From NCBI GenBank assembly GCA_021788565.1, contig JAJYKO010000036.1, positions 1 through 15,446 on the forward strand: a stretch of DNA of 15,446 nucleotides, in the 5' to 3' direction. Shown in pieces: positions 14,074 through 15,446 of the stretch. A program made the translations under genes and the position numbers. How positions within the stretch are numbered: position 1 is the stretch's first letter; every line of letters begins with the position of its first letter. Below the pieces are notes generated by a model, which did not search any database, had not been told where the DNA came from, and worked only from the letters and a program-made list of their open reading frames with translations. This stretch comes from Chloroflexota bacterium (GTDB taxonomy: Bacteria; Chloroflexota; UBA6077).

Positions 14074-15446
14074 TCAAGGCGCTACTACCGTCGCTGTGCG
14101 ATGAGCCAGGTCACGCACCTCCCTCACGCCGTCGGCGAAACGGTTACGCTGACGGATCAACTCGGTGGCTAACAGGTGACGCTCCTCGGAGCCCGCTCCC
14201 ATGGAATTCATCCGAGGCAGTTCGTACAGACCAGGTAGGAGCGTGCTCTGGGCCGACAGCCCATAGGAGTCGTGGCCATAGCTGCCGGCGACCGTCCCTC
14301 CCAAAGGTACTAGGATCCTGCTAAGCGCCTTCAAAGTGGTGTTCAGTGTTGCCGCTACTTCCTCGGGCACGTTGCTCCGCCGGGTCTTCTCTCGCCAGCT
14401 CTCGGCCACGGAGTCCAATCGCTGCACGGCATCAAGCGCCTCCCGAGCCAGGGACACCGCCTTAGAGAGACCGATCTCGTCACCGACTGGCAGAAGAGTC
14501 TCCGCTCTCTCCACCATCTGTTTCACCGTGGGAGCAAAACGAGCAGGAATAATGGGTACGGTGAGAAGCTCGGCCAGATAGGCTGCGTACACTTTCAGGT
14601 GCAACCCTAGCAGTTCCCTGTCTAGCCGCTCGATGGTGCTAGCGTCAGTATGATGCCACCATCCCAGATTGCCGTTGCCCATGGCCTGGATCTCTGCCTT
14701 CGTGAACGCGGTGCGGCCCGTCAGGGAGGGCACACCGACACCAAAGAAGGAAGTATCGCCGGTCCGCACAAGTCGACCCCAGTAGGCTGACATGCCACCA
14801 AGCACCCGACGCTCCACCGCTGCGTGGAAATCGTGCAGCTCCACGTCGCTCTTGGTTTCCCAAAGAGTCGTGCCGATGAGAGCGGGCTGGTCGATCTGAA
14901 GGTAGGCCACGGCGTTCTCGCGGAGGTCGTCCCAATAGCTATCCACGAAATGGCTGGAGCCGATCATGGTGCCCGTCTCGTGGCCCACCCAGAAGCCGAC
15001 AGTGAGACTGCGCCGCAGCTCAGCCGCATGGTGCTGGAACACCCGAGCCAACTCTAGGAAGATGGCGTTGCCAGCGGCATTGTCACTAGCTGCCTGGCCA
15101 AACCACGAGTCCATGTGGCCACCCAGGATAGCGAACTCCGGCGAGGCGCTACCCGAGAGAACCCTGCCTACGGCCTGCCGCAGCGGTCGCCACTCGTCTC
15201 GGCTCTCTGCGCTTAGCCGCAGACTAACAGGCCCGCGGGCGACCATAGCCCGCAGCTCCAGCCCATCGGCACGAGATAAGCCGAGACAGGGGATGGTAGG
15301 CATCTCTGTGCGCATGGTAAGCCTGGTGGGGTTGCCCCAGCAGGGCTTCACCGAGCCGTAGGGCAGCAGCTTGCTATCGTCGTATCCCCAGTTGAGCAGA
15401 ACCGCGCCCAGAGCGCCCTGACGTGCCATGATCCGCTGCTTCTCCT
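14074..15446 (-). CDS. M28 family peptidase-like protein (paralog 3), N-terminus cut by window edge
   Basis: A third paralog on the opposite strand. The frame runs through the right edge: five more codons are open before the internal Met at 15429, and alignment to the paralogs suggests about 140-150 N-terminal residues lie outside. Visible parts are the end of the PA-like domain, the M28 core and the helical C-terminal domain. Counting from the Met at 15429, the metal-type residues are His105 and Asp107 in GGHMDS, Asp117 in SDNAAGN, Asp180 in QIDQP, and His259 in GWWHH. The position of the catalytic Glu is again His (His150), but the next residue is Glu151 in WVGHETG, so one metal-binding Glu is kept. 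It is the most canonical of the three. It is clearly diverged from the other two (for example GSSHFVDS against GSTWYADN), so it is an older paralog or a separate acquisition. Confidence 0.83.
   Translation of the reverse strand, partial: EKQRIMARQGALGAVLLNWGYDDSKLLPYGSVKPCWGNPTRLTMRTEMPTIPCLGLSRADGLELRAMVARGPVSLRLSAESRDEWRPLRQAVGRVLSGSASPEFAILGGHMDSWFGQAASDNAAGNAIFLELARVFQHHAAELRRSLTVGFWVGHETGTMIGSSHFVDSYWDDLRENAVAYLQIDQPALIGTTLWETKSDVELHDFHAAVERRVLGGMSAYWGRLVRTGDTSFFGVGVPSLTGRTAFTKAEIQAMGNGNLGWWHHTDASTIERLDRELLGLHLKVYAAYLAELLTVPIIPARFAPTVKQMVERAETLLPVGDEIGLSKAVSLAREALDAVQRLDSVAESWREKTRRSNVPEEVAATLNTTLKALSRILVPLGGTVAGSYGHDSYGLSAQSTLLPGLYELPRMNSMGAGSEERHLLATELIRQRNRFADGVREVRDLAHRTATVVAP

Overview
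The window is a GC-rich, densely packed bacterial segment. Eleven genes run in the same direction on the + strand (244-13872), and a twelfth, cut by the right edge, points the other way (15446-14074). Nearly all encode metabolic enzymes for peptides, N-acylated amino acids or amino acid derivatives. I see no rRNA, tRNA, CRISPR array, phage gene or intact insertion sequence. High GC, GTG/TTG starts, strong GGAGG-type ribosome binding sites and large GC-rich palindromic repeats of the 'TGTAGGGGC...GCCCCTACA' kind would suit an uncultured Chloroflexota-like lineage. That assignment is inference and no marker gene proves it.

Left part (1-2384): a structured leader with a nested hairpin (128-223) precedes a short-chain dehydrogenase (244-1017). 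A strong intrinsic terminator follows (1016-1060), then a ketopantoate-reductase-family enzyme (1095-2138). A 246-bp gap follows with two adjacent palindromic elements.

Central part (2385-9161): an M20 peptidase of the glutamate carboxypeptidase type (2385-3545) overlaps by 4 bp with an MFS transporter (3542-4765), the only transporter in the window. Next come an amidohydrolase of the imidazolonepropionase/Xaa-dipeptidase type (4809-5984), a carnosinase-like M20 dipeptidase (6008-7372) and a large M28-like protein (7407-9161).

Right part (9162-15446): a 90-bp palindrome precedes an AroM-family protein (9363-10046), a second M28-like protein (10094-11851), an M20D amidohydrolase of the AbgB type (11943-13130) and an Asp/Glu/hydantoin racemase (13144-13872). 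A third, 5'-truncated M28-like gene runs convergently.

Working model (inference): the MFS protein imports a small peptide or amino acid conjugate. The M20, M28-like and amidohydrolase proteins cleave amide bonds, the two Cys-pair isomerase-fold proteins adjust stereochemistry, and the two oxidoreductases act on keto or hydroxy acid products. The most unusual feature is in the three M28-like paralogs. All three have His where M28 peptidases carry the catalytic Glu, while keeping most other metal ligands, and one also replaces the Asp of the HxD motif with Cys. They may be a divergent, functionally unassigned branch, and two of them flank the AroM gene.
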